Shown here piece by piece: positions 55,924 to 64,000 of a DNA stretch of 64,000 nt. Source of the stretch: a virus; IMG/VR virus record IMGVR_UViG_3300031227_009907, positions 17,577 to 81,576 of that record; one strand, 5' to 3'. Position numbers and translations under genes: made by a program. Within the stretch, counting starts at the first letter, position 1. Each line of letters begins with the position of its first letter. The notes beneath the pieces are model-generated. The model saw nothing but the letters and a program-made list of their open reading frames with translations. It made no database searches and had not been told where the DNA came from.

Positions 55924-56193
55924 ATGGGCGCTCCAAGAGATGCAGACATTAAACAAAAAGATACTGATCCTATTAGGGTTGAGCAAACGGGAGAGCATGA
56001 TGCCGTTTGTGAACATGAAGATGGGTCTGAATTTGAATTTACGTTCCCAGGAAAGTTTCCTTCTGAAATAAAAAACAGTAAAGGGAACCCCGGAAAATCT
56101 AAACTATTTAGTGGCATTGGAGAAGGGGACTTAGGAGGCTTTGCGGGGAAGAAAACTTTTGTATTAAGAGGGGGAGAATTGGTTGAAGCGTAA
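55924..56193 (+). CDS. Hypothetical protein before the protease gene
   Basis: An 89-residue protein (VEQTGEHDAVCEHEDGSEFE; GGFAGKKTFVLRGGELVEA) starting at ATG 55924 after GGAGGTATGAT. It looks beta-rich and acidic. A small head or decoration protein would fit the place, but no family is recognised. Confidence 0.6.
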   Translation: MGAPRDADIKQKDTDPIRVEQTGEHDAVCEHEDGSEFEFTFPGKFPSEIKNSKGNPGKSKLFSGIGEGDLGGFAGKKTFVLRGGELVEA

Positions 56194-56225
56194 CTATCGG
56201 GATATTTTGCACAGGAAGGGAATAT

Positions 56226-57956
56226 ATGGAAGTTATTAAGAGCTATAGAGCCCCAGCAGGCGCAGGACAAGAATTCAAACAATTTGTTCCAATTACAAAA
56301 GTAGATGATGAAAAGCATATGGTTTTCGGGGTAGCCACTGCTGATGGTCTTGATGAACAAGATGAGGTTGTTGAATGGGAAGCGACTAAGGAAGCGGTTC
56401 CTGAGTTTAAGAAGTGGCGCAACCTTAGAGAAATGCACCAGAATAAAGCTGTTGGCACAATCCCAGAACTTCAAATTAATGATACTGAGAGGTCATTAGA
56501 AATTGGAGCCCACGTTGTTGATGGTGAAGCATGGAATAAGGTTAAAGAGGGGGTTTATAAAGGATTTAGTATTGGAGGGAAGGCCCTCGATAAAGTGAAG
56601 GAATATAGCAATAAGTTTAATAAGACAATTAGTCGTGTAACTAAATATCTTTTAAATGAAATTTCTCTTGTAGATCGTCCTGCACATCCGAAATGTGTTT
56701 TTACAATGATGAAGCGTGGTAATGATGATCTTATTACGCAAGATATTTTACAGCATGAGATTGTGCAGAAATCTAAAGTTCTTACTAGTCTATTGGCGAA
56801 AGTAATGTCTGATGAGGCTATTGCAGAGCTACCTAATAACAAATTTGCACTTGTTAAGAGGTATAAGAGGGATGACGGAATACACGAGGAGTGTATTTTA
56901 CCTATTCCAGATAAAGTTCATGCAATGAGCGCGCTACAGTTCTTAGGGAAAATGGGTCTTACCGAGTCTGAACAGAAAAAAGCTCATGGGCGAATTATAA
57001 AAGTCCTGGGTGCTAGTCACGATCCGTTGAATTGTTCGTATTGTGTTAAACAAAGAGTTAGAAGTACTGGCTTAAGTAAGGAGGAGTTGATGAAACGTAA
57101 TGATGTAGCTCGGGCAAAGAAGATTTTACAGCAAATTGCTTCAAGCGAAGAGAGTGAAGCTTCTGTGCCCAATGAAGATTATGTGATTGAAGACGAGCCT
57201 CTGGCTGAGGCGACTGAACATGAGCCTGACACAACTGAAGAGGATACTCGATTTGTTCAGGAAAGCGAGGAAGGGGATAGTGACGAAGGGCTCTTCGATG
57301 ATGTTGATGATCTAACGGGTGAAGCTGATGACAGTCTGCTTGACCGTTATGATGTTGACGATGCGAGAAGCGACGAAGAGTATGAAGATGATGGGGTGAA
57401 CAGGCTTTTAGATGCCCTTGAGGAGGAACTGGAGGGCGAGGAGTCCTCAACTGTTGGGAAATCTTGTGCTTATTGTGGAACTACCTTGAAACTTCTTCAT
57501 TCTGGGCAGTTTCAGAAAAATGAGGCAACCTGTCCTGGATGTGGTCAGTTGTACAAGCTGAAGACAGGGCAGTATAGCGAAGTAAGTTCTCCGGCGTCGC
57601 TGAGGAAAAAAGGTAATGCTAATTCTATGATGATTAGAAAGTTTGGCGATATTCTTGAGGTCCAAACTGGTTTAGCTGATGCTGTTGCCGCTTTGTCGGA
57701 GAAAATTGATGCTATTGAAGGGGCTCCTGGTCCTCGTAAGGGGGCTGAGGATACAAGGCAGAAAAGACCTATGAATAAGAGTAGCATTGATGGGTCTGAG
57801 GACGATGTTAATAAGTCTCAAACTCCCTCTCCGGCAGAGATTCAAAAGGCAGTTGGTATTAGGCAAAAGATTAATGCAGGAGAAGCCGTTCCTGTTGCGG
57901 ACAGAACATTTGCAGAAGATGTCTTAGACAGGAAAATTAAGGCTAAGGTTACGTAA
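56226..57956 (+). CDS. Prohead protease (XkdF/S78-like) fused to an acidic zinc-ribbon tail
   Basis: A 576-residue protein. The first 165 residues follow phage prohead protease domains: FGVATADGLDEQDEVVEW, then REMHQNKAVG (about 66-75, catalytic His), then YKGFSIGGKALD (about 111-122, catalytic Ser), then LNEISLVDRPAHPKCVF (about 145-161). The tail includes a CSYC pair, a long Glu/Asp stretch with EEYED, a zinc ribbon (CAYCGTTLKLLHSGQ; CPGCGQLY) and a coiled coil, probably acting as scaffold. It precedes the capsid gene, the classic order. ATG 56226 follows GGAAGGGAATAT. Confidence 0.8.
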   Translation: MEVIKSYRAPAGAGQEFKQFVPITKVDDEKHMVFGVATADGLDEQDEVVEWEATKEAVPEFKKWRNLREMHQNKAVGTIPELQINDTERSLEIGAHVVDGEAWNKVKEGVYKGFSIGGKALDKVKEYSNKFNKTISRVTKYLLNEISLVDRPAHPKCVFTMMKRGNDDLITQDILQHEIVQKSKVLTSLLAKVMSDEAIAELPNNKFALVKRYKRDDGIHEECILPIPDKVHAMSALQFLGKMGLTESEQKKAHGRIIKVLGASHDPLNCSYCVKQRVRSTGLSKEELMKRNDVARAKKILQQIASSEESEASVPNEDYVIEDEPLAEATEHEPDTTEEDTRFVQESEEGDSDEGLFDDVDDLTGEADDSLLDRYDVDDARSDEEYEDDGVNRLLDALEEELEGEESSTVGKSCAYCGTTLKLLHSGQFQKNEATCPGCGQLYKLKTGQYSEVSSPASLRKKGNANSMMIRKFGDILEVQTGLADAVAALSEKIDAIEGAPGPRKGAEDTRQKRPMNKSSIDGSEDDVNKSQTPSPAEIQKAVGIRQKINAGEAVPVADRTFAEDVLDRKIKAKVT

Positions 57957-57993
57957 TATATTGATCTGAGAAAGATTAATATTACATTGCGAA

Positions 57994-57999
57994 TATAAT
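57994..57999 (+). promoter_or_regulatory. Perfect -10 hexamer before the capsid gene
   Basis: A TATAAT lies near 57994 in the 130-base gap between protease and capsid genes. No good -35 element is found 16-18 bases upstream. It may belong to a promoter recognised by a phage sigma-like factor, or be chance in AT-rich DNA. Confidence 0.3.
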
Positions 58000-58051
58000 G
58001 CGGAATATCGGGATTCGGTTATATTCTTCCAGGGGCGTAGAAACCCCGTGC

Positions 58052-58063
58052 GTTCTTTGACAA
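58052..58063 (+). promoter_or_regulatory. BoxA-like element before the capsid gene
   Basis: GTTCTTTGACAA is the same core as the elements at 12252 and 12597. It is preceded by a small GGGG/CCCC hairpin (58032-58047) and followed 26 bases later by the capsid ATG. Antitermination or an mRNA leader function for the most expressed gene would make sense. Confidence 0.4.
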
Positions 58064-58089
58064 CTTTATTGACAGTAAGGAGGTATGTT

Positions 58090-59115
58090 ATGAATACTGG
58101 TAGTCCTCTTTCAGTTGGGATGACTGATCCCCTGGAAGTGCAGAAGGTCGTTAGTGATTTGCAGAAGGCGATATCGTCCACTGCTGTTACCGGCCTAATG
58201 TTGGTAAGAGAAGACCTTCAGGACGAAATGGCTCTTGCACTGCCTACCGATACTCCGATTAGAAATCGTTTACGTCGATTTCCGGGTAACGGTGATGCGC
58301 ACGCTTGGTATCAGCTAACCGCCACGGTTCACGCCGAAGGTAGGTTTGCTGGGACTGGGCCTCATGCAGGCTTTTTCGCGGCTGGAGGCTTACCTACGGC
58401 TGTCCAGGCTAGTTACAGGTATATGAGTGCTCCCTACGTTTCACTCGGTGATATTGCGCAAGTTACGTTTTTCGCTCAGATGGCGGGTAAGAGTTATGCA
58501 GATAATAAGGCTCGCCAGGTGAAGATGAAAATGCTCAATGTTGGCCTAATGGAGGAGTGGGCGATCATCAATGGGAATAGCACTTATGATACTGGCTTGG
58601 AGTTTGATGGTTTTAATCGTCTTATTACTACTAATACGACGGACATGGCAAACGCACCGATTACCTTAAGTGCTGTGTCAACGACGGCTCGGTTAGTTGC
58701 GAATCTTGGTGGGAAACCGCAGTTTCTTGCGTTTTCTTTTCGTGATAAGCAAAACTTTTCTGAGTTAGTGTTGACGGGCTATTATAGGCTCTTTCAACAG
58801 CAAGGGGGTGGGTTGGCTGATGTTCCGTCTGGTATTTCTGTGAACCGCTGGATTTGCGATTTTGGGATCATTGATATTATTGGAAGCAGGTTTATATATC
58901 CGGCAACCGGGTATACTTCTAATAATGCGTATCTTATTGACGATGCAACGATTACGGATGACGGTAATGCCGTAGCGATGGTTGATTTGATGCCGGTGTC
59001 TTCAATTGATCTTGCAATCGTTAATACCAGCTATCGGACTCTGGTTGCAGAGTTCTCAGTTTTAATGATGACCGTTGAAGTCTTTCAGGCTAAGATCATC
59101 AATATTGGAGCGTAA
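58090..59115 (+). CDS. Candidate major capsid protein
   Basis: A 341-residue protein. ATG 58090 has AAGGAGG at ideal spacing; an upstream ATG is rejected. It begins with a helical arm (DPLEVQKVVSDLQKAISSTA), then KSYADNKARQVKMKMLNVGL and EEWAIINGNS, the spine-helix pattern of HK97-fold capsid proteins of the SU10-like type, and ends in a beta-rich domain (YRTLVAEFSVLMMTVEVF). Evidence is the position after the prohead protease, the strong ribosome binding site, a terminator directly after, and fold pattern. Identity as capsid is likely, not proven. Confidence 0.75.
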   Translation: MNTGSPLSVGMTDPLEVQKVVSDLQKAISSTAVTGLMLVREDLQDEMALALPTDTPIRNRLRRFPGNGDAHAWYQLTATVHAEGRFAGTGPHAGFFAAGGLPTAVQASYRYMSAPYVSLGDIAQVTFFAQMAGKSYADNKARQVKMKMLNVGLMEEWAIINGNSTYDTGLEFDGFNRLITTNTTDMANAPITLSAVSTTARLVANLGGKPQFLAFSFRDKQNFSELVLTGYYRLFQQQGGGLADVPSGISVNRWICDFGIIDIIGSRFIYPATGYTSNNAYLIDDATITDDGNAVAMVDLMPVSSIDLAIVNTSYRTLVAEFSVLMMTVEVFQAKIINIGA

Positions 59116-59154
59116 TAGAGCGACCCAATAAGGCTTGAAAGAAGATTGTTTATA

Positions 59155-59187
59155 AAGAAGGTTTTTCGGGACACCTTTTTTATTTTT
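59155..59187 (+). terminator. Rho-independent terminator after the capsid gene
   Basis: AAGAAGGT (59155-59162) pairs with ACCTTTTT (59173-59180) around a 10-base loop and is followed by TATTTTTT. It lies 40 bases after the capsid stop and before the glycosyltransferase block, so it separates the two transcription units. Confidence 0.7.
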
Positions 59188-59213
59188 TACATTGATTTAT
59201 TCGGAGTATTTTA

Positions 59214-60230
59214 ATGAAAATATATTCACTCTGGGAAAATGGGGTTACGATTATTCGTGGTAAGAGTTTTGAGTTTACCAATCATATATGCTATGTACCA
59301 GACGAATATATTTTTGATTTCTTGGTTGGTGGCCAGTATACATTCCTATTAAAAAATCCAAAACCATTAATAGAAGCTAAAAGAGGTCTTTTTATACGAG
59401 ATATAGGACTTGGAGATATTCTTCTTTGCACCCCTCTTCTTAGAGAAGTAAAGAAAATAAATCCTGCCATTAAATTAGATTTTATGGTTCGTGATAGGTA
59501 TAAAGAGTTATTTAATGGAAATCCTCTTGTCAATAAAGTAATTGCGATGAAAGACATTTCTACCGATTTATTAAATGAATATCAGTGGTTTATTAAATTA
59601 AATCAAATAGAGTTTGTTGTCGGGAAACATGAAAGCGAACATCGAGTAGATATTTTTGCAAGTTGTATCCCTGAAATAAAGTTGCCGATTAAAGATAAGT
59701 CTCTTATATACAACGTAGCAGAAGAAGAAAAGGAGTGGGTAAGAGGATACATTAAGACCCGTAGAAGTGTTGTTGGCGTGGTGTTGAGAACAACTTGTGA
59801 CAACAGAAACTTAAAATATTCTGTTATTAGCGACATTGTTAAGGCTCTTTGTAAAAAAGGTATATTATGTTTGTTGATAGATCATCAACAACAGCAATCT
59901 ATGTCTCCTGTAGATGGTTGCCTGGACTTAACTGGAAAATTAACAGTGCGTCAGTTGGGCGCTGTGATAGATAGGTGCGACGTATTATTTACTCCTGATA
60001 CCGGGACTTTTCATTTAGCGTCCGCAATTCCTGGAGTAAAAATAGTTAGTTATTTTGGGGCTATCGATTCTTTATTAAGAATTACTGCCCCTGAGAGGAC
60101 TAAAGTTATTTATAAAGAAATTGAATGTTACCCGTGTAATTCTTATTCATGTAAAAACCCAAGATGTATATGGGAGATTCCAGCAGAGACATACGTTAAT
60201 TCAATCTTAGGTAGCTTAAAGGAGAAATAA
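59214..60230 (+). CDS. GT9-family glycosyltransferase (heptosyltransferase-like)
   Basis: A 338-residue GT-B enzyme. FIRDIGLGDILLCTPLLREV (about 62-81) is the GT9 N-terminal donor/acceptor signature, and LFTPDTGTFHLASAIPGVKI (about 262-281) with VSYFGA is the C-terminal nucleotide-sugar site. GT9 enzymes add heptose to LPS core or related sugars to glycans. A Cys-rich end (CYPCNSYSCKNPRC) is frequent in this family. In a phage it might alter host LPS or a virion glycan. The start is ATG 59214. Confidence 0.82.
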   Translation: MKIYSLWENGVTIIRGKSFEFTNHICYVPDEYIFDFLVGGQYTFLLKNPKPLIEAKRGLFIRDIGLGDILLCTPLLREVKKINPAIKLDFMVRDRYKELFNGNPLVNKVIAMKDISTDLLNEYQWFIKLNQIEFVVGKHESEHRVDIFASCIPEIKLPIKDKSLIYNVAEEEKEWVRGYIKTRRSVVGVVLRTTCDNRNLKYSVISDIVKALCKKGILCLLIDHQQQQSMSPVDGCLDLTGKLTVRQLGAVIDRCDVLFTPDTGTFHLASAIPGVKIVSYFGAIDSLLRITAPERTKVIYKEIECYPCNSYSCKNPRCIWEIPAETYVNSILGSLKEK

Positions 60231-60592
60231 TGCCCCCTGTGAAATCTGGACTTTGTGAGTCTCACAGTGAATTAGCGAGAGAAGTAACGGCAGTTTCTAC
60301 ATCACTGACATTTGTTCTTGGGAGGATACAAGAGGTAACAGAACGATTTTCAAATGATGTTGGCAGCATAGCTGATAAGATGGGCGTTATCGAAAGAAAT
60401 TTTGCTAGAGAGATGGAGAAGAGAGACGAGGCGCATGTAGCAACTATGGAGAGGCTATCTACCCTTGAGGTAAATAATTCCGTTAGTAGGGTAAAGCTTG
60501 CATTTATTGGGGCAATTGGAGGATTGACTGCAAGCGGAATTGTTACCATTGTTGTTTTTATTTTTATTAAATCAATACTTAATGGGGCATAG
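60230..60592 (+). CDS. XhlA-like coiled-coil protein with a C-terminal membrane helix
   Basis: A 120-residue protein. The first 80 residues are a heptad-rich helix (LGRIQEVTERFSNDVGSIAD), followed by a membrane segment with glycine (AFIGAIGGLTASGIVTIVVF, about 90-109). This plan is that of haemolysin XhlA-type phage proteins linked to lysis. ATG 60230 overlaps the GT9 stop (TAATG). Confidence 0.55.
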   Translation: MPPVKSGLCESHSELAREVTAVSTSLTFVLGRIQEVTERFSNDVGSIADKMGVIERNFAREMEKRDEAHVATMERLSTLEVNNSVSRVKLAFIGAIGGLTASGIVTIVVFIFIKSILNGA

Positions 60593-60594
60593 AA

Positions 60595-62187
60595 GTGAGA
60601 ATTCGGGCACGCTCGGGACAGCGGAGCATTTTCCTTAACGGTAAATTTTATTCTATGGATGATCGCACTTTTATCACAGTAGATGATGAGGTGGGGGCTA
60701 AACTTCTATCTATTAATCCAGACATATGTTTACATCGAGATAATTTACCAAAGGGAGTAGTGGCTCCTATATTGACGACAAAAGATTCTCCTATCTTTGT
60801 GGTTATTCCCACAAGAGGGAGAGCAGATCATTTAAGAAAAACCCTTAAAGAGGTTATAAGTCAAAATCCTGATGGAATTATTGTTATCAATGATGGAGCG
60901 CAAGATAATACGGATAGCGTTGTGGCCCTTCATGGGGATAAGGTTAGACTTATTAAGAACCCTGGCAGGCTTGGGATAAATGCCTCTCGTGGAGCGGGGA
61001 ATGGATGTGTCCCAGACAATGGGATTGTTGTTGAGCTTGATGACCATGATTTACTTTTACCAAATGCTTTAAATGCTATAAGAGAAGCGTTTTTTGATCC
61101 TTTTATTAACCTTGTATATGGGGATTGTGAATTTTATGGAAAAGAAACTGGTAATTTTATTAAACCAGATTATATAAGTTGGCAATTGAGGGATGATACG
61201 TGTTATGCTACCGGAGTAAGGGCGTATAGAAAATTTGTATATAATGTTGCTGGAGGGTATCGAGTTGGAAGGATTGAGGAGCCCGCCGGAGATTATAATT
61301 TATTCCTTCGGATTGAGGCTTTATCCGGGGGTGTTGGGATTAAGAGAATTCCTAAGAAACTTTCCATAGTAATGAAATCTGGTGATGGTGTGAATGTTGG
61401 ATTACAAGACATTAACGCTGAGAAATTTAGGGGATTAGCTAGAAGCGGAAAACTATTGGGCGTTTCTGAATTGCATGGTAAAAAATCTCCTATAAGTCTT
61501 ACTATCGTGGTTGTTACCCATAATTATGGGATGTATTTACCGAGAGCCCTTTCCAGTATTTTTTCACAGACGATGCTTCCTTCAAGAGTTATTGTTGTTG
61601 ATGATTCTTCAGACAAAAAGGACAGCGCAAGAAATGTTGCAGCGATGTATCCTACTGAGTATATAAAGACTAACTTTAGGAATGGCAACAAAGCAAGAAA
61701 TGTTGGGGCAAGGCGTTGTACCGAAGATGCCATATTATTCTTAGACGCTGATGATTGGTTGTTGCCCACATTCATAGAGACCTTTATGGATAGTATGAAA
61801 AAGACAGGTGTTGACGTAGTTTATTCAAAATGGCATTCATTTAAGGACTCTAACGGTTCTTTTAAACTTATAGAAAACCATTATGATGGTGCCCACCCAA
61901 ACCATCCTCGTGATGGCCAGCTTCTAAGGCACATGAATTATATTGCAATGCCAAGTTTGATTAGAATGTCTAAATTCCCTGGATTTGATAATGATATTTT
62001 AGTTGGGCAAGACTGGGATTTGTGGTGGGCAATGATGAGAAATGGGTGCAGTTTTGAGTTTATTCCAGAAGAAATGTTCTGTGTGTTTATTCACGAGAAT
62101 TCTGTTTCACAGCAATCCGATCATCTTAAAAAATTAGAAATAGTCAGGCAGAAAAACATTGCTTTAGATTTGAAAGGAAAAAAGTAA
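60595..62187 (+). CDS. Double GT2-family glycosyltransferase
   Basis: A 530-residue protein with two GT-A domains in a row. Domain 1: VVIPTRGRADHLRKTLKEVI (about 68-87), then the DxD-like ELDDHD near 145. Domain 2: LTIVVVTHNYGMYLPRALSS (about 301-320), then RNVGARRCTEDAILFLDADD (about 365-384). Domain 2 ends with GQDWDLWWAM, the acceptor-site E/D-x-D-W motif. Each may add a different sugar. The start is GTG 60595. The product would build a glycan on a host or virion component. Confidence 0.8.
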   Translation: MRIRARSGQRSIFLNGKFYSMDDRTFITVDDEVGAKLLSINPDICLHRDNLPKGVVAPILTTKDSPIFVVIPTRGRADHLRKTLKEVISQNPDGIIVINDGAQDNTDSVVALHGDKVRLIKNPGRLGINASRGAGNGCVPDNGIVVELDDHDLLLPNALNAIREAFFDPFINLVYGDCEFYGKETGNFIKPDYISWQLRDDTCYATGVRAYRKFVYNVAGGYRVGRIEEPAGDYNLFLRIEALSGGVGIKRIPKKLSIVMKSGDGVNVGLQDINAEKFRGLARSGKLLGVSELHGKKSPISLTIVVVTHNYGMYLPRALSSIFSQTMLPSRVIVVDDSSDKKDSARNVAAMYPTEYIKTNFRNGNKARNVGARRCTEDAILFLDADDWLLPTFIETFMDSMKKTGVDVVYSKWHSFKDSNGSFKLIENHYDGAHPNHPRDGQLLRHMNYIAMPSLIRMSKFPGFDNDILVGQDWDLWWAMMRNGCSFEFIPEEMFCVFIHENSVSQQSDHLKKLEIVRQKNIALDLKGKK

Positions 62188-63041
62188 TGTCGATTAATCT
62201 TTCTATTATTGTCCCAATATATTTGGGTCAGAAGCATGTCGGAGGGATGTTAAAGTCTTTATTGGAGAATACAAGCCAAAGATTTGAGTTTATCCCCGTG
62301 TTTGATGGAGGGGGAAAGATCGAGGAATGGATAATAGAGAGACTGGTGCTGGGGTCAAATAAATGTGAGCTTTTTCCCATTCGCACCATAAGTAGATTAG
62401 GGTTTCCAAGGGCCGTTAATTGCGGGTATCATGCCATTGGGAATGATACTAAATATGTGGCTATTTTAAATCAAGACATTCTTGTCCCGAAAGATTGGGA
62501 TAAATATTTAATGGATATTCTTAATAGGTATAAAAATCTTGCCTGTGTTGACCCTATGACGGGAGGACATGGGATTCCGATGCACCCAAAACAGTTCATA
62601 CCAGCCCTTGCCAGTTGTGATGTATCTAAGCCTGAGACGATGAATGATATAAATAGGGTAGCACTAAAAGAGGTATCTAATGGTGTTGGATATGTAGTTA
62701 GTCGTTTTAGTCCTTTTTTCTGTACAATGTTTAATAGGAAGATATTTGATCTTGTTGGGCCAATAGATGATAGGCTTTCAAATAAGAAGACCGCTTGGGG
62801 ACTTGGAGAAGATGATGATTGGTGCCATAGGGCAAGAAAAAAAGGGTTTTTGATTGGTATATGTAAAAAGGTCTATGTTTATCATTATTGGGGGTCTTGT
62901 TTTGGCGAAAAGTTGAGGAGTGAAACAACCAAATCAAGACTTGAATATCTTGCTAAAAAGCATGGAACATGGCCGAATAAGTTTAAGCATTTTCCGTTCA
63001 CAGATGAAGAAAATAGATTAATGCGGGAAGGATGTAAGTAA
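62187..63041 (+). CDS. GT2-family glycosyltransferase
   Basis: A 284-residue GT-A enzyme starting inside the stop of the double GT2 gene. It has LSIIVPIYLGQKHVGGMLKS (about 5-24), VAILNQDILVPKDWD (about 91-105; a D-x-D-like N-Q-D) and WGLGEDDDWCHRARKKGFLI (about 205-224), the usual ED-D-W acceptor motif. Donor and acceptor are unknown. It is part of the glycan cluster. Confidence 0.82.
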   Translation: MSINLSIIVPIYLGQKHVGGMLKSLLENTSQRFEFIPVFDGGGKIEEWIIERLVLGSNKCELFPIRTISRLGFPRAVNCGYHAIGNDTKYVAILNQDILVPKDWDKYLMDILNRYKNLACVDPMTGGHGIPMHPKQFIPALASCDVSKPETMNDINRVALKEVSNGVGYVVSRFSPFFCTMFNRKIFDLVGPIDDRLSNKKTAWGLGEDDDWCHRARKKGFLIGICKKVYVYHYWGSCFGEKLRSETTKSRLEYLAKKHGTWPNKFKHFPFTDEENRLMREGCK

Positions 63042-63042
63042 A

Positions 63043-64000
63043 ATGGCGAGAGTTGTCTTGGTTAATCCGGCTGTTATTCTTAATAAGTGGGGGAGTTATG
63101 GCGGGGCAAACCGTCAAGAATCTTCTCTTAATCATGGACTTCTTTCTATAGCCACATTCCTTAATAAAAATGGGCATAAGTGTAGCATTTTAGATTTACG
63201 CGCATGTAGCGACATGGGGGATGCAATTGCCAAGCTTATGGGAATGGCCCCTGAAGTCGTTGGGGCAGGGGCGATGAGTGTTGACTTCGGGATGGCTCTT
63301 GAAGTGCTTCAGAGGGCAAAGGAAGAGCTTCCTTGGCATCCTGTGACCATAGTTGGAGGGGTCCATGCCTCTATTTCTCCTGAAGAAGGAGATAAGCCTT
63401 ATGTAGACTATGTGATTGAGGGTGAAGGAGAGTTAATCCTTTTAGACATGCTTGACACCAACTTTGAGAAATATAAGGACAAGAAAATTTTCAGGGGAGA
63501 GAGACCCAATCTTAATGAACTTCCATTTATAGATAGGTCATTAGTTGATTATAAAGAGTTAAATACCCCTTATTGGAAAGGAAGGTCCCCTTATGTTACG
63601 ATGATGGCGGGAAGGGGATGCCCATTCAAGTGTGCTTTCTGTCAACCCGTTCCAAAGTTGGTTTTTGGGAGGACAAGGCAAAGGGACGTTTCTAACATAA
63701 TACAGGAAATGAGAGAGTGCAAAGATAAATATAACGCTGCTTATTTTGACTTTATAGATGATACGTTTACAATTAATATAAATTGGGTACATGAATTTTG
63801 TGAACAATATAAGGCTTCCAAAATTGGAGTTCCCTTTGTTACCGCTATTAGAGCAGACATTATAGTTAAAAATGAGCAAATGATTAGGGAATTGAGGCGA
63901 GCCGGATGTGATACGGTTAGTGTCGGATTTGAAAGTGGGAGCAATAGAATATTAAGGTTGCTCAATAAGGGAACGACGAGAGAGATGAATCTTGAGGCAG
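63043..64000 (+). CDS. B12-binding radical SAM protein, N-terminal part
   Basis: The start ATG 63043 is one base after the previous stop. The frame is open to the window end (319 codons visible). The N-terminal half is a cobalamin-binding-like Rossmann domain (HGLLSIATFLNKNGHKCSIL; VGGVHASISPEEGDK). The radical SAM cluster motif is AGRGCPFKCAFCQPV (about 187-201), with the three Cys. A later FDFIDDTFTI and GFESGSNRILRLL match the BchE-like subgroup. These enzymes methylate or rearrange carbon skeletons, often in sugar or cofactor pathways. It follows the glycosyltransferases closely. Confidence 0.88.
   Translation, partial: MARVVLVNPAVILNKWGSYGGANRQESSLNHGLLSIATFLNKNGHKCSILDLRACSDMGDAIAKLMGMAPEVVGAGAMSVDFGMALEVLQRAKEELPWHPVTIVGGVHASISPEEGDKPYVDYVIEGEGELILLDMLDTNFEKYKDKKIFRGERPNLNELPFIDRSLVDYKELNTPYWKGRSPYVTMMAGRGCPFKCAFCQPVPKLVFGRTRQRDVSNIIQEMRECKDKYNAAYFDFIDDTFTININWVHEFCEQYKASKIGVPFVTAIRADIIVKNEQMIRELRRAGCDTVSVGFESGSNRILRLLNKGTTREMNLEA

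Noticed and set aside
1-64000. CRISPR array, integrase or attachment site
   Set aside because: No regularly spaced repeats with unique spacers and no recombinase gene were seen; the repeats found are leader cassettes or short tandem units.

Overview
The window looks like part of the genome of a large tailed double-stranded DNA phage (Caudoviricetes). Every supported gene lies on the + strand. Genes are packed tightly, often with TAATG or ATGA overlaps and strong AAGGAG/AAGGAGG ribosome binding sites. A terminase large subunit, portal, prohead protease and candidate major capsid protein are present. There are no bacterial housekeeping genes. Base composition is AT-rich, and three tRNA genes read A/T-rich codons (UUA, AAA, AUA). 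The host cannot be named. Lipoproteins and a GT9 (LPS heptosyltransferase-type) enzyme would fit a diderm host.

Layout. 1-500: end of a nucleoside-deoxyribosyltransferase-like gene and a tRNA-Leu/Lys/Ile cluster. 0.5-1.9 kb: CHC2/Toprim primase and a small unknown gene. 2.1-13.4 kb: many small, mostly unrecognised genes behind two sigma-70-like promoters. This part includes duplicated ribosome-binding cassettes, GC-rich imports, a DUF932-like protein, an AT-hook protein and two folded RNAs, each preceded by a BoxA-like element. 13.4-25.4 kb: replication and recombination block with a DnaE-type polymerase, a five-copy tandem family of small proteins, an SSB-like protein ending DDDIPF, family-4 uracil-DNA glycosylase, RecA, SbcD/SbcC-like nuclease, 5'-3' exonuclease and a RuvC-like resolvase. 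25.4-31.4 kb: mosaic accessory region with HIRAN, zinc-ribbon, zinc/sigma-4, DNA methyltransferase and DUF4326 genes, a GC-rich RNA with competing pairings, remnants, and apparent AUU/AUC/AUA starts.

31.5-59.2 kb: a sigma-like factor, then packaging and head genes: TerL split by an HNH intein, a set of very basic proteins with Gly/Ala-rich hydrophobic segments, two giant HExxH proteins sharing a repeated module, portal, protease and capsid protein. Interspersed are lipoproteins, a DNA methylase, a dCMP deaminase and two tandem sulfotransferases, the second with an in-frame TGA. 59.2-64 kb: after a terminator come GT9 and GT2 glycosyltransferases, an XhlA-like coiled-coil/membrane protein and a B12-binding radical SAM enzyme cut by the window end.

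Working together (inference): the phage carries its own DNA replication and recombination set, several sigma-like regulators for staged transcription, and a late block whose virion proteins are unusual. The sulfotransferase, glycosyltransferase and radical SAM genes point to chemical modification of a glycan or surface. The least explained parts are the basic/hydrophobic repeat proteins at 35.6-52.8 kb, the paired metallopeptidase-like giants, and the translational and RNA oddities at 12.2-12.8 and 26.9-31 kb.
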